From: Akkermansia muciniphila
Lineage (GTDB): Bacteria > Verrucomicrobiota > Verrucomicrobiia > Limisphaerales > UBA11320
Direction of reading: 5' to 3'
Length of the DNA: 44,877 nt
Assembly (NCBI GenBank): GCA_945861575.1
Contig: CAMAVD010000012.1
Span: forward strand, 1 to 44,877
The translations under genes and the position numbers were made by a program. Of this stretch, positions 1 through 7,985 are shown one piece after another. Every line of letters starts with the position of its first letter. Position 1 is the first letter of the stretch. The notes under the pieces are model-generated. The model made no database searches, had not been told where the DNA came from, and saw only the letters and a program-made list of their open reading frames with translations.

Positions 1-120
1 TGCCCGGCACCGATCTGACGCAAGATCTTGGCGAGCATGACCTTCGTCGAACCTCGCCGTATCACCTTCCGGATACGCCTCGATTCGACTCAAGTCATGC
101 TCACTCAAGCTTTTGCGCAT
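1..120 (-). pseudogene. Partial remnant related to the small gene at 40894-41142
   Basis: Read on the minus strand, one frame gives GSTKVMLAKILRQIGAG, which matches GSTKGMLAKILGHIGAK near the C-terminus of the 82-residue protein at 40894-41142. The DNA at 1-70 is visibly similar to 40912-40980. Upstream in this frame there are stop codons within about 40 codons, so what is visible is a 5'-degenerate fragment running off the left edge. A second minus frame starting with ATG at 118-120 is open to the edge, but it is out of frame with the conserved stretch. The function of the family is not recognised. Confidence 0.35.
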
Positions 121-127
121 CTCGATA

Positions 128-153
128 CCGCTCAACTCGCGTTTCTAGGGTAA
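128..153 (+). repeat. Short dispersed repeat, copy B (gene 3'-end remnant)
   Basis: The string CGCTCAACTCGCGTTTCTAG followed by GGTAA matches the 3' end of the minus-strand gene at 40894-41142 (its last codons, AKQLAFLR-stop) and a second copy at 7918-7941. In all three places the frame would read (A/T)(A/K)QLA(F/L)L. This suggests scattered remnants of one gene family or a short mobile repeat. Confidence 0.45.
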
Positions 154-161
154 ACGAGAGG

Positions 162-192
162 GAGTGGGGCGGGCATTCCTTCCGCCCCACTC
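162..192. repeat. 11-bp inverted repeat / hairpin
   Basis: GAGTGGGGCGG at 162-172 and CCGCCCCACTC at 182-192 can pair perfectly with a 9-nt loop, and the flanking GAGAGG/CCTCTC can extend the stem. No T-run follows on either strand, so it is not a standard intrinsic terminator. Confidence 0.6.
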
Positions 193-226
193 GCTCCTCT
201 CCCTGGTGTCACCGACGAAGACCAAT

Positions 227-283
227 AAAAAATCGCAGGTCTCCGGCGCTGCGACGGCAGGTGCCGGGCAACGACGGAGACCT
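227..283 (-). terminator. Candidate intrinsic terminator on the minus strand
   Basis: On the minus strand AGGTCTCCG (283-275) pairs with CGGAGACCT (245-237) and is followed four bases later by six T (plus-strand A-run 227-232). The loop is long (29 nt) and contains a smaller GGCA/TGCC hairpin. No protein gene lies directly upstream on this strand, so it would end a transcript coming through the tRNA-like element at 364-449 or read-through from the dsr-like genes. Confidence 0.5.
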
Positions 284-363
284 CTCAACTTGGCGCGCGA
301 TGGGGTGGGCTAGTGCGCCTGTCGCAGATGGGCGATAGGCGGAGAAACAGAAGATGTGAAGGA

Positions 364-449
364 CCCGGGAACCGCTGGTTTCGAACCAGTGAATGGTGGG
401 AATAACTGTCAGGAGGCGCGCGCCACTAGACCAGCGGTGGCTGCCCGGG
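364..449 (-). ncRNA. tRNA-like element, not a canonical tRNA
   Basis: On the minus strand there is a B-box/T-loop sequence (GGTTCGAAACC), an A-box-like TGGTCTAGTGG, and paired ends (CCCGGG.AGCC with GGTTCCCGGG, one bulged C). ACCGCTG near the 5' end can also pair with CAGCGGT near the 3' end. No proper anticodon stem-loop or D-stem can be drawn and no CCA follows in place. It may be a decayed tRNA gene or part of a structured small RNA ending at the terminator at 227-283. Confidence 0.35.
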
Positions 450-599
450 GAAACACCAGATGGGGTGTTTGGATTCACATCTCCCTATAGGCATATTCCG
501 TGCCGGAATCGGAAATCGATAAACTGCCCCATTTCTGTGCATTTTCGAAGGTGGATTGTCCATGGATGCGCGAAACTCACCCAAACAAGGCGTGAAAAA

Positions 600-785
600 T
601 TACCAGACCTGAACGGAGTCTGAATCAAACACCGCGGTGACCACGGCGGAGTAATCGGGATCGCGTGTGTTGAGATCGATGATCTGGAGGGTCAACTCGG
701 GGTTGCTCTTTTGATGCTGGATCACCTCTCTGGCGATCGAGTCTTCGGGCCTCGTGAGCAGATGCAGAATCCGTTGTGGTTTCAT
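600..785 (-). CDS. DsrH/TusB-like small protein
   Basis: This 61-residue protein starts MKPQRILHLL and ends with the tail DSDSVQVW; short length and a conserved C-terminal Trp are typical of DsrH/TusB proteins. Those proteins form a complex with DsrE and DsrF homologues that passes persulfide sulfur. It is the last gene of a three-gene minus-strand set and begins 8 nt after the preceding stop. A longer frame exists upstream, but it overlaps the dsrF-like gene and the ATG at 783-785 gives the family start. No catalytic cysteine is present, which is acceptable for DsrH-like subunits. The family call is by sequence character and context; whether it serves tRNA thiolation or sulfur oxidation is not known. 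Confidence 0.65.
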   Translation of the reverse strand: MKPQRILHLLTRPEDSIAREVIQHQKSNPELTLQIIDLNTRDPDYSAVVTAVFDSDSVQVW

Positions 786-793
786 TTGTTTTG

Positions 794-1144
794 TTAAAAG
801 CGCAGGACAAAGTCGCAGTCCGAGGCAAGCTGAGCCAGGGCCTCTGGCGAGACCTCCTGGTGTCGGAGTGGCGACTCTCCGATTTCGCTCAGGAGGGGTG
901 ACCCTTGTTGCACAAGAACCGCGTGGCCCCATTCTCCGACGATGGGAAAGTAGCGGGTGTAGTTATCGTCGTCGACCAGATTATCCGGGAACTCGCTCAG
1001 AGCCAGGACAGCGGCGCCTTCTAGATAGATGCGCACCGATATTTTTTTCCAAGTGCCGATGCCCGCAGCGATCCGAATTGCTTCGGCCGGGCGCGCGCTG
1101 ATACGTGGGTCACCACCGATGATGAAAAGGGCCTGACGTTTCAT
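794..1144 (-). CDS. DsrE/DsrF (TusC)-like protein
   Basis: The protein has 116 residues and starts MKRQALFIIGGDP. The pattern of an N-terminal beta strand, a helix with AEAIRIAAGIGTW, then a strand VRIYLEGAAVLAL fits the DsrE/DsrF-like fold. There is no cysteine at the usual DsrE active position (the only Cys is near the C-terminus, in SDCDFVL), so a TusC/DsrF-like structural role is the best guess. The frame is open far upstream on the same strand; ATG at 1142-1144 was chosen because it sits 8 nt downstream of the dsrE-like stop and gives a family-sized protein. It lies between dsrE-like and dsrH-like genes. Confidence 0.6.
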   Translation of the reverse strand: MKRQALFIIGGDPRISARPAEAIRIAAGIGTWKKISVRIYLEGAAVLALSEFPDNLVDDDNYTRYFPIVGEWGHAVLVQQGSPLLSEIGESPLRHQEVSPEALAQLASDCDFVLRF

Positions 1145-1152
1145 GGAATCGC

Positions 1153-1473
1153 TTAGTTGAAGCTGAGGAAACGATCGGTGGCCGACATGAGATCGTTCAC
1201 CACGGTCAGACCTGCGAAGGTGGCGGGTCCATCGAGTGGAAGATTGCGTCGTTGAGCGCCGTAAGCGCACGCATACAGAATAAGACCTTCTTCGGTGCAG
1301 AGAGATTGCAGTGAGTGGTCGTTGATGCCTTGCACTGCCTCGTCGATGCAGTAGACATAAACTTGTGCGCCCTGCTTCAGCGCGGCTGCAGCGGTAAGCA
1401 CTGCGTGTCGAAAGTTGTGTGCCTGAGGTGGAGCGGAAATCAGGATACCGAGTTTTTTGCCATGCAGAGGCAT
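1153..1473 (-). CDS. DsrE family sulfur-relay protein (DsrE/TusD-like)
   Basis: This 106-residue protein has the DsrE layout: strand KLGILISAPPQ, helix with AVLTAAAALKQG, strand VYVYCIDEAVQGI, and a cysteine in LYACAYGAQRR at the place where DsrE/TusD carries its persulfide-bearing Cys. It is the first gene of the trio, and the three genes are 8 nt apart. In known systems DsrEFH or TusBCD receive sulfur from a TusA-type carrier and pass it to DsrC/TusE; neither partner gene is visible here. Promoter and leader would lie in 1474-1660. Confidence 0.7.
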   Translation of the reverse strand: MPLHGKKLGILISAPPQAHNFRHAVLTAAAALKQGAQVYVYCIDEAVQGINDHSLQSLCTEEGLILYACAYGAQRRNLPLDGPATFAGLTVVNDLMSATDRFLSFN

Positions 1474-1661
1474 GAGGCAAAGCTAGCAGGAGCTCGGATA
1501 TAGAACACCGAAATTTCAGAGAGGCTACCCTGGATTTTTCATAGTCCCATGCCACGAGTGGCATCCACGCGTCCTCTGTCCCAATACTGCCAGGCATGGC
1601 GAACCAAAATTCGGGCTAAAAAGCGCTGCGCGCTGGAACACGGAGTGTGGAGTTTCTCCCC

Positions 1662-1693
1662 AAAAAAAGAGGGCGTCGCTTGCGGCGACGCCC
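1662..1693 (-). terminator. Intrinsic terminator of pnp
   Basis: On the minus strand GGGCGTCGC (1693-1685) pairs with GCGACGCCC (1679-1671) around a 5-nt loop and is followed by a run of seven T (plus-strand A-run 1662-1668). It lies 24 bp beyond the pnp stop and is a clear end for the rpsO-pnp transcript. Confidence 0.9.
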
Positions 1694-1716
1694 TTAGGAA
1701 GCCTATTGAACTAGGA

Positions 1717-3852
1717 TTAGGCCTTTTCGGCGATCTCCTTCTCACGATCGGCCATCGCGGCCTTGCGAGAGAGGCGCACGCGGCCCTTTTCGTCGACGCC
1801 GAGACACTTGACCCAGATCTCGTCGCCTAGCTTGACGATGTCTTCCGTCAGCTTGACGCGGAAGTTGGCCAGTTCGCTGATATGGCAGAGGCCGTCCTTC
1901 CCTGGGAGGAATTCGACAAAGCATCCGAACTCTTTGATGGTGACAACCTTACCGCGGTAGATTCGGTTGATTTCCGCCTCTGCGGTCATGCCACCGATGG
2001 CTTCGCGGGCGATCTTCATGCCCTCGGCTGAGGTGGAATAGATGTTCACAGTGCCATCGTCTTCGATGTTGATCTCACAACCGGACTCATCGACGATGCG
2101 TTTGATGTTCTTGCCGCCCGGTCCGATCAGGGCACCGATCTTCTCGGGGTTGATCTTCAGCGTTTCGATGCGCGGAGCGTACTTGCTCAGTTCACCACGG
2201 GGAGCTGCGATCACCTCGCTCATGGCCTTGAGAATCACCAACCGGGCGGTGCGTGCCTGGGCAATGGTCTCTGCCATGATGGCTTGGGGCAGGCCGCGTA
2301 GCTTCAAATCCAGCTGGAAGCCGGTGATGCCAATCTCGGTTCCTGCAATCTTGCAGTCCATGTCGCAGAACGCGTCTTCCCAGCCGATGATATCGGTCAG
2401 GAGTTTGTAGCGGGCGATCTTGTAGCTCGCGTCGTTCTCGGTGCAGATGCCGACGCTGATGCCAGCCACCGGCCGGATGAGGGGAACGCCGGCATCCATC
2501 AAAGCGAGAGTGCCGCTGCAGACGCTGGCCATGGAGGTGGAGCCGTTGGACTCCAGGATCTCGCTGACCAGGCGAATCGCATACGGGTAGGTGGCGAGCG
2601 GAAGCATCGGTTCGATGGACCGTTCAGCCAATGCGCCGTGCCCGATCTCCCGACGGCCGGGCCCGCTGATGCGTCCGGTTTCGCCGACGGAGAAGTTGGG
2701 GAAGTTGTAGTGTAGAAGGAACTTCTTCTGAGTAGCGCCGCCCGTGTAGGAGTCGAATTCCTGCGCGTCTTCGGTGGTGCCGAGGGTGACCAGGGTCAGC
2801 GCCTGGGTTTCGCCACGAGTGAAGATGGCGGACCCGTGCGCTCGGGGGATGATTCCCACCTCACCGCTGAGGGCGCGGATCTGGTCAGAGGCGCGGCCGT
2901 CAAGTCGTTTGCCTTGGTTCAGGATCAGGGAACGAACGGTTTCCTTTTGAATGTGGTAGAACGCTTCCTTCACCACTAGGTCGTTGACCTTGTCCGCACC
3001 ATACTTCTCCACCAACTTCACTCCGACCTCGTCAGCGATCGCCTTGCAGGCGGCTTCGCGAGCCAGCTTGCCGGGGTTGAGAAGGGCGGGAACCATGCGG
3101 TCTCCAGCCAGAGTCTTCGCGTCGTTCAGAATCTCATCCGGGACGAGTGAGCGGGTGATCTGGCGCTTGGGCTTGCCTACTTTCGCGGCGAGTTCCTTCT
3201 GCGCTTCGATCATCGGAGTGCAGGCGTCCTGGGCGAAGATCAAAGCGGCATTGAAATCGGCTTCACTGATTTCCTTTGCGGAGCCTTCGAACATGACAAC
3301 TTCACCCTCGGCATTACCGACATAGATCAGGTCGAGATCGCTGCGGCCGCGTTCTTCGTGCGTGGGGTTGACGACGAACTCGCCCCCGATGCGTCCAAGG
3401 CGGATCGCTCCGAGAGGTCCATCCCAGGGGATGTCGCTGACGGTCAGAGCGGCGGAGGCTCCAATGATGCTCAGGATGTCCGGGTCGTTTTGGCCGTCAG
3501 CGCTGAGCAGGATGCTCTGCACTTGAACCTCATTGAACCAACCTTTGGGGAAAAGGGGACGAATAGGGCGGTCGGTCAGGCGGCAGGTGAGGATTTCCTT
3601 TTCGGTGGGACGTCCTTCACGTTTGAAATAACCGCCCGGAAATCTGCCGGCGGCGGCTGCTTTTTCACGGTAGTCGACCGTGAGCGGAAAAAATTCCTGT
3701 CCTGGCTTCGCTTTGGTAGCGGCAACGGCCGCTACGATCACGATGGTTTCGCCAAGTCTGATGGTGACAGCTCCGTCGGCCTGCTTGGCGAGTTTCCCTG
3801 TCTCGATCGTGATCTGTTTGTCGCCCGTTTGGGCAGTGATGGTATGATTCAT
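1717..3852 (-). CDS. pnp: Polynucleotide phosphorylase
   Basis: This 711-residue 3'-5' exoribonuclease degrades RNA with phosphate and is usually part of the degradosome. Visible in order are two RNase PH-type domains with the [11 protein letters not shown] and [14 protein letters not shown] motifs, and the second-domain catalytic region [11 protein letters not shown]...QLDLK. A KH domain ([11 protein letters not shown], about residue 575) and an S1 domain ([21 protein letters not shown], about 630-695) follow. Length is normal. ATG at 3850-3852 (MNHTITAQ) is preferred over an in-frame GTG five codons upstream; neither has an ideal Shine-Dalgarno. It follows rpsO by about 280 bp, the common rpsO-pnp arrangement. 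The GC-rich leader (3868-4130) holds paired segments that could serve RNase III-type autoregulation, but that is inference. Confidence 0.97.
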   Translation of the reverse strand: MNHTITAQTGDKQITIETGKLAKQADGAVTIRLGETIVIVAAVAATKAKPGQEFFPLTVDYREKAAAAGRFPGGYFKREGRPTEKEILTCRLTDRPIRPLFPKGWFNEVQVQSILLSADGQNDPDILSIIGASAALTVSDIPWDGPLGAIRLGRIGGEFVVNPTHEERGRSDLDLIYVGNAEGEVVMFEGSAKEISEADFNAALIFAQDACTPMIEAQKELAAKVGKPKRQITRSLVPDEILNDAKTLAGDRMVPALLNPGKLAREAACKAIADEVGVKLVEKYGADKVNDLVVKEAFYHIQKETVRSLILNQGKRLDGRASDQIRALSGEVGIIPRAHGSAIFTRGETQALTLVTLGTTEDAQEFDSYTGGATQKKFLLHYNFPNFSVGETGRISGPGRREIGHGALAERSIEPMLPLATYPYAIRLVSEILESNGSTSMASVCSGTLALMDAGVPLIRPVAGISVGICTENDASYKIARYKLLTDIIGWEDAFCDMDCKIAGTEIGITGFQLDLKLRGLPQAIMAETIAQARTARLVILKAMSEVIAAPRGELSKYAPRIETLKINPEKIGALIGPGGKNIKRIVDESGCEINIEDDGTVNIYSTSAEGMKIAREAIGGMTAEAEINRIYRGKVVTIKEFGCFVEFLPGKDGLCHISELANFRVKLTEDIVKLGDEIWVKCLGVDEKGRVRLSRKAAMADREKEIAEKA

Positions 3853-4132
3853 GTGTCTCAGGCCCACCTTCTTGGAGGAACTTCACTGAGTGCCCTGTGA
3901 GGGGCCATCAGTGAAATTACCCTTCGCCGGTGGGCCAATGCGCGGTGGTTAACGGTAACCCGATGGAAGGCCGGCGCGCTTCCGGTTCCCGCCGGGTAAA
4001 GCCGAACTAGCCGGCTTCATTCTGAGTCGTTTGCGTGAAAAAGTTTCCTGGCGTAACCCCTAATCACAGTCGAGTTATTCCCGACTTTAGCTGCGGGGTA
4101 ATGGAAAGCGCATCCTCCTTGCGGAGAATGGC

Positions 4133-4387
4133 TTACTTGCGAAGTTTCAACTTCTTTGTCAGGGCCTGATAGCGACCAGTGTCGGTCTTGTTAAGATAGT
4201 CTAACAGGCGACGGCGCTGTCCGACCATCATCAAGAGGCCACGGCGAGAGCTGTGATCCTTGTTGTTCTTCTGAAGATGTTCCGTGAGGCTGTTGATTCG
4301 CTCCGTCAGGATGGCGATCTGAACGTCGGCTGAGCCGGTGTCTGTTCCGTGGAGCTGAGAGCCTTCAATCGTTTTGGATTTTTCCAT
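4133..4387 (-). CDS. rpsO: 30S ribosomal protein S15
   Basis: This 84-residue protein contains the S15 signature: [40 protein letters not shown]. It binds 16S rRNA helices of the central domain early in 30S assembly. It is slightly shorter than the usual 88-89 residues, mostly at the N-terminus. It lies upstream of pnp on the same strand and downstream of tRNA-Gly, so the three may share transcription. Confidence 0.97.
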   Translation of the reverse strand: MEKSKTIEGSQLHGTDTGSADVQIAILTERINSLTEHLQKNNKDHSSRRGLLMMVGQRRRLLDYLNKTDTGRYQALTKKLKLRK

Positions 4388-4605
4388 ATTTCCGCTTTGT
4401 TCTCTTTCTAGTAAAGCGGGAACATTAGGGTTGTGAGCCTGCGAGTGTAAAGCACTTTTCCCGGGCGGATCGACTGTTCAGGGTCACGGCTTCGGCATGA
4501 ATATCTACAACGCAGCTGACCGCAGCCAATTTCCCTGAGCAGCGCGAGTGAGATCCGTTTTGATCCAAAGACGCTTTGGGGCCGTTCAGAAGGGGGTGGT
4601 TAGAA

Positions 4606-4679
4606 TGGAGCGGGCGAAGGGAATCGAACCCTCGTGACCAGTTTGGAAAACTGGGGCTCTACCATTGAGCTACGCCCGC
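4606..4679 (-). tRNA. tRNA-Gly (anticodon TCC)
   Basis: On the minus strand the acceptor GCGGGCG pairs with CGCCCGC. The D-arm is AGCTCAATGGTAGAGC, the anticodon stem CCAGT/ACTGG encloses the loop TTTCCAA-type with anticodon TCC, and the T-arm is GAGGGTTCGATTCCCTT. The discriminator T is followed by an encoded CCA (plus-strand TGG at 4606-4608). Confidence 0.95.
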
Positions 4680-4775
4680 TCACGGAGACGGCTGCACTGT
4701 ATCGAGTCGGCTTGGGTTGTCAACGGTCAGATCTCGCTTGTCGGCTCACGCCGGACGCGCTTCTCTGGGGGGGTG

Positions 4776-5840
4776 ATGTCTCACGTCCTCCCTGCTGGCT
4801 GCTCTCCTCTTCGAGGAGTTCTGGTCCTCCTCGCCCTCTCTTGCCTTCTTTTAGGGACGAGCCTGAGGGCGGCGACGCTCAACCTGTTTATTTGGAGCGA
4901 GTATATTGATCCGAAGGTGGTGGCGGAATTCGAGCGCGAGGCGGAGGCGAAGGTGGTGGTGGATCTGTTTGAAGACGACGCGTCCATGGTCGCGAAACTC
5001 CGCAATGGCGGGGCGCTTCAGTATGACGTGGTGGTAGCCCCGGATCATACGGTTCCCAAGCTGATTAAATTGGAATTGCTCCGCCCTCTGCCCCGAGCCC
5101 GCTTCCACTCCATCACCAATATCGACCCGCACTTCCTCAACCGTCCCTATGATCAGGGGAATGCCTACTCCATTCCCTATCTCTGGGGAACAGTCTGCCT
5201 CTACGCCCGCCCCATGCCGGGGCATCCTCTTCCCTCCACGTGGGGCGTGCTGTTCGATCCGAAGCTGCAAGCGGGGCCTTTTCTCCTGATGGATGGCATG
5301 CGCGATCTCATAGGGGCGGCTTTAAAATACAAGGGTTATAGCCTGAATAGCACCGATCCGAACCAATTGAAGGAGGTTCGGGATCTGTTGATTGATGCGA
5401 AGAGGAGGAGCACGGGCTTTGAGGGGGGTGTTGGGGGTAAGAATAAAGTGCTTTCGAAAGCGGTGCGCGCTGCCATGGCGTATAGCGGCGATGCGCTTCG
5501 GGGCACGATCGAAGACAAGGAAACCGTGTTGCTGATCCCTGTCGAAGGCACGCAAATCTGGGTGGATAATCTGGTGATCTGCTCTGGAGCTCCGCATGTG
5601 GAACTGGCCGAGCGCTTTCTCGAGTTTATGCTTCGACCCGAGATCTCAGCCCGACTGGCGGGTGCTCTGCACTATGCCACACCCAATCGACAGGCTCGCT
5701 CCCTGTTGGATCCGGTCGTGCTTAAGAATCCGTCCATCTACCCTCCTCCCGAGGTGATGGCCAAGCTCGAGTTTCTAAACGAGCTAGGTAAGGCGTCCAG
5801 GCTCTACGACGAGGTGTGGACTCAGGTGAAAGCCCGGTAA
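4776..5840 (+). CDS. PotD-like spermidine/putrescine-binding protein
   Basis: This 354-residue periplasmic solute-binding protein of the PotD/PotF family captures polyamines for an ABC importer. The N-terminus has a basic segment and hydrophobic core (GVLVLLALSCLLLGTSL) with likely cleavage near LRAA, followed by the family start LNLFIWSEYIDP. DVVVAPD, SIPYLWGT and MDGMRDLIGAALKYKGYS are further family landmarks. ATG at 4776 was chosen because the longer frame would overlap the tRNA on the other strand and lacks a signal peptide at its start; a G-run just upstream could act as the ribosome site. No potABC genes are nearby, so the transporter partner must lie elsewhere, or the protein is a sensor or other ligand binder. 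Confidence 0.85.
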   Translation: MSHVLPAGCSPLRGVLVLLALSCLLLGTSLRAATLNLFIWSEYIDPKVVAEFEREAEAKVVVDLFEDDASMVAKLRNGGALQYDVVVAPDHTVPKLIKLELLRPLPRARFHSITNIDPHFLNRPYDQGNAYSIPYLWGTVCLYARPMPGHPLPSTWGVLFDPKLQAGPFLLMDGMRDLIGAALKYKGYSLNSTDPNQLKEVRDLLIDAKRRSTGFEGGVGGKNKVLSKAVRAAMAYSGDALRGTIEDKETVLLIPVEGTQIWVDNLVICSGAPHVELAERFLEFMLRPEISARLAGALHYATPNRQARSLLDPVVLKNPSIYPPPEVMAKLEFLNELGKASRLYDEVWTQVKAR

Positions 5841-5911
5841 GATACGGCGTGACTGGATTTTGTTTGGAGAAAAGCATTGATCCGCCGATGGGGTTTGATA
5901 GGTTCGCCGTC

Positions 5912-5930
5912 CCTCGGGCCTAGCCCGGGG
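5912..5930. promoter_or_regulatory. GC hairpin between potD-like gene and rpsB
   Basis: CCTCGGGC at 5912-5919 pairs with GCCCGGGG at 5923-5930 around a 3-nt loop (one G-U pair). There is no T-run, so termination is uncertain; it may instead belong to the rpsB leader. Confidence 0.4.
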
Positions 5931-6026
5931 TATTCGTGTCGTGTAAACGGTCGTAATTCCAGGACCCGTGTGGGGCTTGGGGACCGCAATAACATCAGAA
6001 TCAATCCCGATTTTCCGAGGGATGGT

Positions 6027-6048
6027 GTGGATCGCCTCAGGCGTCCAC
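6027..6048 (+). promoter_or_regulatory. Leader hairpin just upstream of rpsB
   Basis: GTGGA-t-CGCC (6027-6036) pairs with GGCG-TCCAC (6040-6048) around a 3-nt loop with one bulged T. It ends 12 bases before the AAAGGAAA ribosome site of rpsB. In other bacteria rpsB-tsf is repressed by S2 binding its own leader, so this is a candidate control element; the S2 link here is inference. Confidence 0.4.
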
Positions 6049-6070
6049 GCTCTTAAACAAAGGAAATAGT

Positions 6071-6886
6071 GTGAGTAATATTAGCATTGGCGTTAAGGAA
6101 CTGTTGGAAGCGGGTGTTCATTTCGGACATCAGACCCGTCGTTGGAACCCGAAGATGAAGCGTTTCATCTTCGATGCGCGCAACGGCATTCACATCATCG
6201 ATCTGAGCAAGACGCTGGTGCAGCTCCAGGAGGCGTGCGATTTCCTCTATAAGATCGTCAGCAAGGGCGGCAGCGTGCTGTTCGTAGGCACCAAGAAGCA
6301 GGCCCAGGAGGCCGTGAAGGAAGCCGCTACGAGCTCCAATCAGTTCTATTCCACGGAGCGTTGGCTTGGCGGAACACTGACCAATTTCAATACGGTGAAG
6401 CGCTCGATCGCGCGTATGAAGAAGATCGAGCTTTGGGAGCAGGACGGCTCCATGAACAAGTACGTGAAGCAGGAGCAGAGTATGTACCGCCGCGAGCTCG
6501 CTCGCTTGGTGAAGAATTTCGAGGGGATCCGCTCGATGGAGAAGTATCCCGCCGCCATGTTCGTGATCGATCTCAAGCGCGAGCATAACGCGGTGGCCGA
6601 AGGCCGTCGCTTAGGCATCCCCATTGTGGCGATCGTCGACACCAACTGTGACCCTGATCTGGTGGACTATCCGATCGCCGGCAACGACGACGCGATCCGC
6701 TCGGTCCGCTTGATCCTCGGCTCGGTCGTTCAGACCGTGGCTGCGGCTCGTGCGGAGCATCAGGCCAAGTTTGCCCGCCGGGGTCAGGAAGGTGCGTCTA
6801 AGCAGGAGGGCGATGCCGCTCCAGCCGTCGCTCCAGCCGCCGCCCCTGCCGAGGTAGCCGCCGCTCCGGCTCAGCCTCAGGCTTAA
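6071..6886 (+). CDS. rpsB: 30S ribosomal protein S2
   Basis: The protein has 271 residues and begins at GTG 6071 behind AAAGGAAATA, a good ribosome site. Family motifs include LLEAGVHFGHQTRRWNPKM, RNGIHIIDLSKT, ERWLGGTLTNF and GIPIVAIVDTNCDPD. S2 joins the 30S subunit late and is needed for S1 binding. The last 35 or so residues are an Ala/Pro-rich tail (APAVAPAAAPAEVAAAP), an extension seen in some lineages and probably disordered. It is followed by tsf after 57 bp, the normal rpsB-tsf operon. Confidence 0.98.
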   Translation: MSNISIGVKELLEAGVHFGHQTRRWNPKMKRFIFDARNGIHIIDLSKTLVQLQEACDFLYKIVSKGGSVLFVGTKKQAQEAVKEAATSSNQFYSTERWLGGTLTNFNTVKRSIARMKKIELWEQDGSMNKYVKQEQSMYRRELARLVKNFEGIRSMEKYPAAMFVIDLKREHNAVAEGRRLGIPIVAIVDTNCDPDLVDYPIAGNDDAIRSVRLILGSVVQTVAAARAEHQAKFARRGQEGASKQEGDAAPAVAPAAAPAEVAAAPAQPQA

Positions 6887-6943
6887 TGCAGCCCGGCTCT
6901 GCCGTGTTGCGACATCATCAACGATAACTCATTCGTATTCTCT

Positions 6944-7786
6944 ATGGTTGAAATCACAGCTGCCAATGTAGGCAAACTTCGTGAGATGACCAATGCGGGT
7001 CTCATGGACTGCAAGAAGGCTCTCACCGAAGCCAACGGTGAGATGAGCATCGCCGTGGACATCCTTCGCAAGAAGGGCGCCGCCTCGGCCGCTAAGAAGT
7101 CGAGCCGTGAGGCCAAGGAAGGCGTCATCTCCCAGCATATCAGTCTGGATGGTCGTGTAGGATCGATTGTCGAGATCAACTGCGAGACGGACTTCGTGGC
7201 CCGAAACGAGAGCTTCCGGGCTTTTTGTGAAGAGGTCGCTGACAAGGTAGCCCAGGATCCGAATGTGGATCTGGAAGCAGACCGGACCGCTCAGGTGGCC
7301 AAGATCGGAGAGAACGTCCGCATTGCCCGCTTCCAGCGGATAGAGGTGGCGGGTTCCGGTTTTGTAGGCTCCTACATCCACACGGGAGCCAAAGTGGGCG
7401 TTCTGGTGGAAGTGGGTGTTGGCAATGGATCCACCGTCGCGCGTGACGAGTTCAAGCAGCTTGTCCGTGATCTGACCCTTCAGATCGCTGCGGCCAGCCC
7501 GTCTGTGGTCTCCCGTGAACAGGTAGACCCAGCGATCATCCTGAAGGAGAAGGAAATCGCGGAAGAGCAGGTCAAGGGCAAGCCTCCCCAGGCGATCGCC
7601 AAGATCGTGGAGGGCAAGCTGGATAAGTTCTTCCAGGGCGTCTGTCTCGTGGACCAAGGTTTCGTGAAACGTAACTCCGAGGTGACGGTGCGAGAGCACA
7701 TCGCTGAGGTGGGTAAGCAGGTAGGCGATACATTGACGGTGAAGCGGTTCATCCGTTTCCAGGTCGGTGAGGTCGTGGCTAGCTAG
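6944..7786 (+). CDS. tsf: Elongation factor Ts
   Basis: This 280-residue guanine-nucleotide exchange factor acts on EF-Tu. The N-terminal UBA-like domain (KLREMTNAGLMDCKKAL, then DILRKKG) and the EF-Tu-contact motif ETDFVARNESF are clear. The C-terminal half carries HIAEVGKQVGDTLTVKRFIRF. Length is normal. It is cotranscribed with rpsB, and the transcript ends at the strong terminator at 7811-7844. Confidence 0.98.
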   Translation: MVEITAANVGKLREMTNAGLMDCKKALTEANGEMSIAVDILRKKGAASAAKKSSREAKEGVISQHISLDGRVGSIVEINCETDFVARNESFRAFCEEVADKVAQDPNVDLEADRTAQVAKIGENVRIARFQRIEVAGSGFVGSYIHTGAKVGVLVEVGVGNGSTVARDEFKQLVRDLTLQIAAASPSVVSREQVDPAIILKEKEIAEEQVKGKPPQAIAKIVEGKLDKFFQGVCLVDQGFVKRNSEVTVREHIAEVGKQVGDTLTVKRFIRFQVGEVVAS

Positions 7787-7810
7787 CTCCAATTCGTCAG
7801 CAGAGTTTCA

Positions 7811-7844
7811 AACGCAGGACTGAAAGTCAGTCCTGCGTTTTTTT
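7811..7844 (+). terminator. Intrinsic terminator of rpsB-tsf
   Basis: AACGCAGGACTGA pairs perfectly with TCAGTCCTGCGTT around AAG, followed by a run of T. It begins 25 bp past the tsf stop. Confidence 0.95.
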
Positions 7845-7917
7845 GTGCCGAGCTCTTACCCAAGAAGCGGGAATGGACTAGCTGCCAGCAAGGTGCAAAC
7901 TCCTTTTGAGGCTTACC

Positions 7918-7941
7918 GCCGCTCAACTCGCACTTCTAGGG
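7918..7941 (+). repeat. Short dispersed repeat, copy C
   Basis: GCTCAACTCGCACTTCTAGG differs by two bases from the copy at 128-153 and resembles the 3' end of the gene at 40894-41142. It lies between the tsf terminator and the end of the giant secreted protein gene. It reads AAQLALL in the equivalent frame, with no in-frame stop. Confidence 0.45.
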
Positions 7942-7985
7942 TGGACGGTCAGCCTCGTGACTTCGGCTCCTACAGATGCTGGGGG

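Larger units (their letters stand above)
1..599. other. 600-bp stretch without a convincing protein gene
   Basis: No open frame here looks like a real protein. The stretch holds a degenerate gene fragment at the left edge, a short repeat at 128-153, an inverted repeat at 162-192, a terminator-like hairpin at 227-283, a tRNA-like element at 364-449 and a small hairpin at 451-470 (AAACACC/GGTGTTT). Confidence 0.6.

Noticed and set aside
364..449. Calling a functional tRNA at the left gap
   Set aside because: No anticodon stem-loop or D-stem can be formed, so only a tRNA-like element is reported.
209..623. Small frames across the left gap
   Set aside because: They cross the terminator and the tRNA-like element on both strands and show no protein character.
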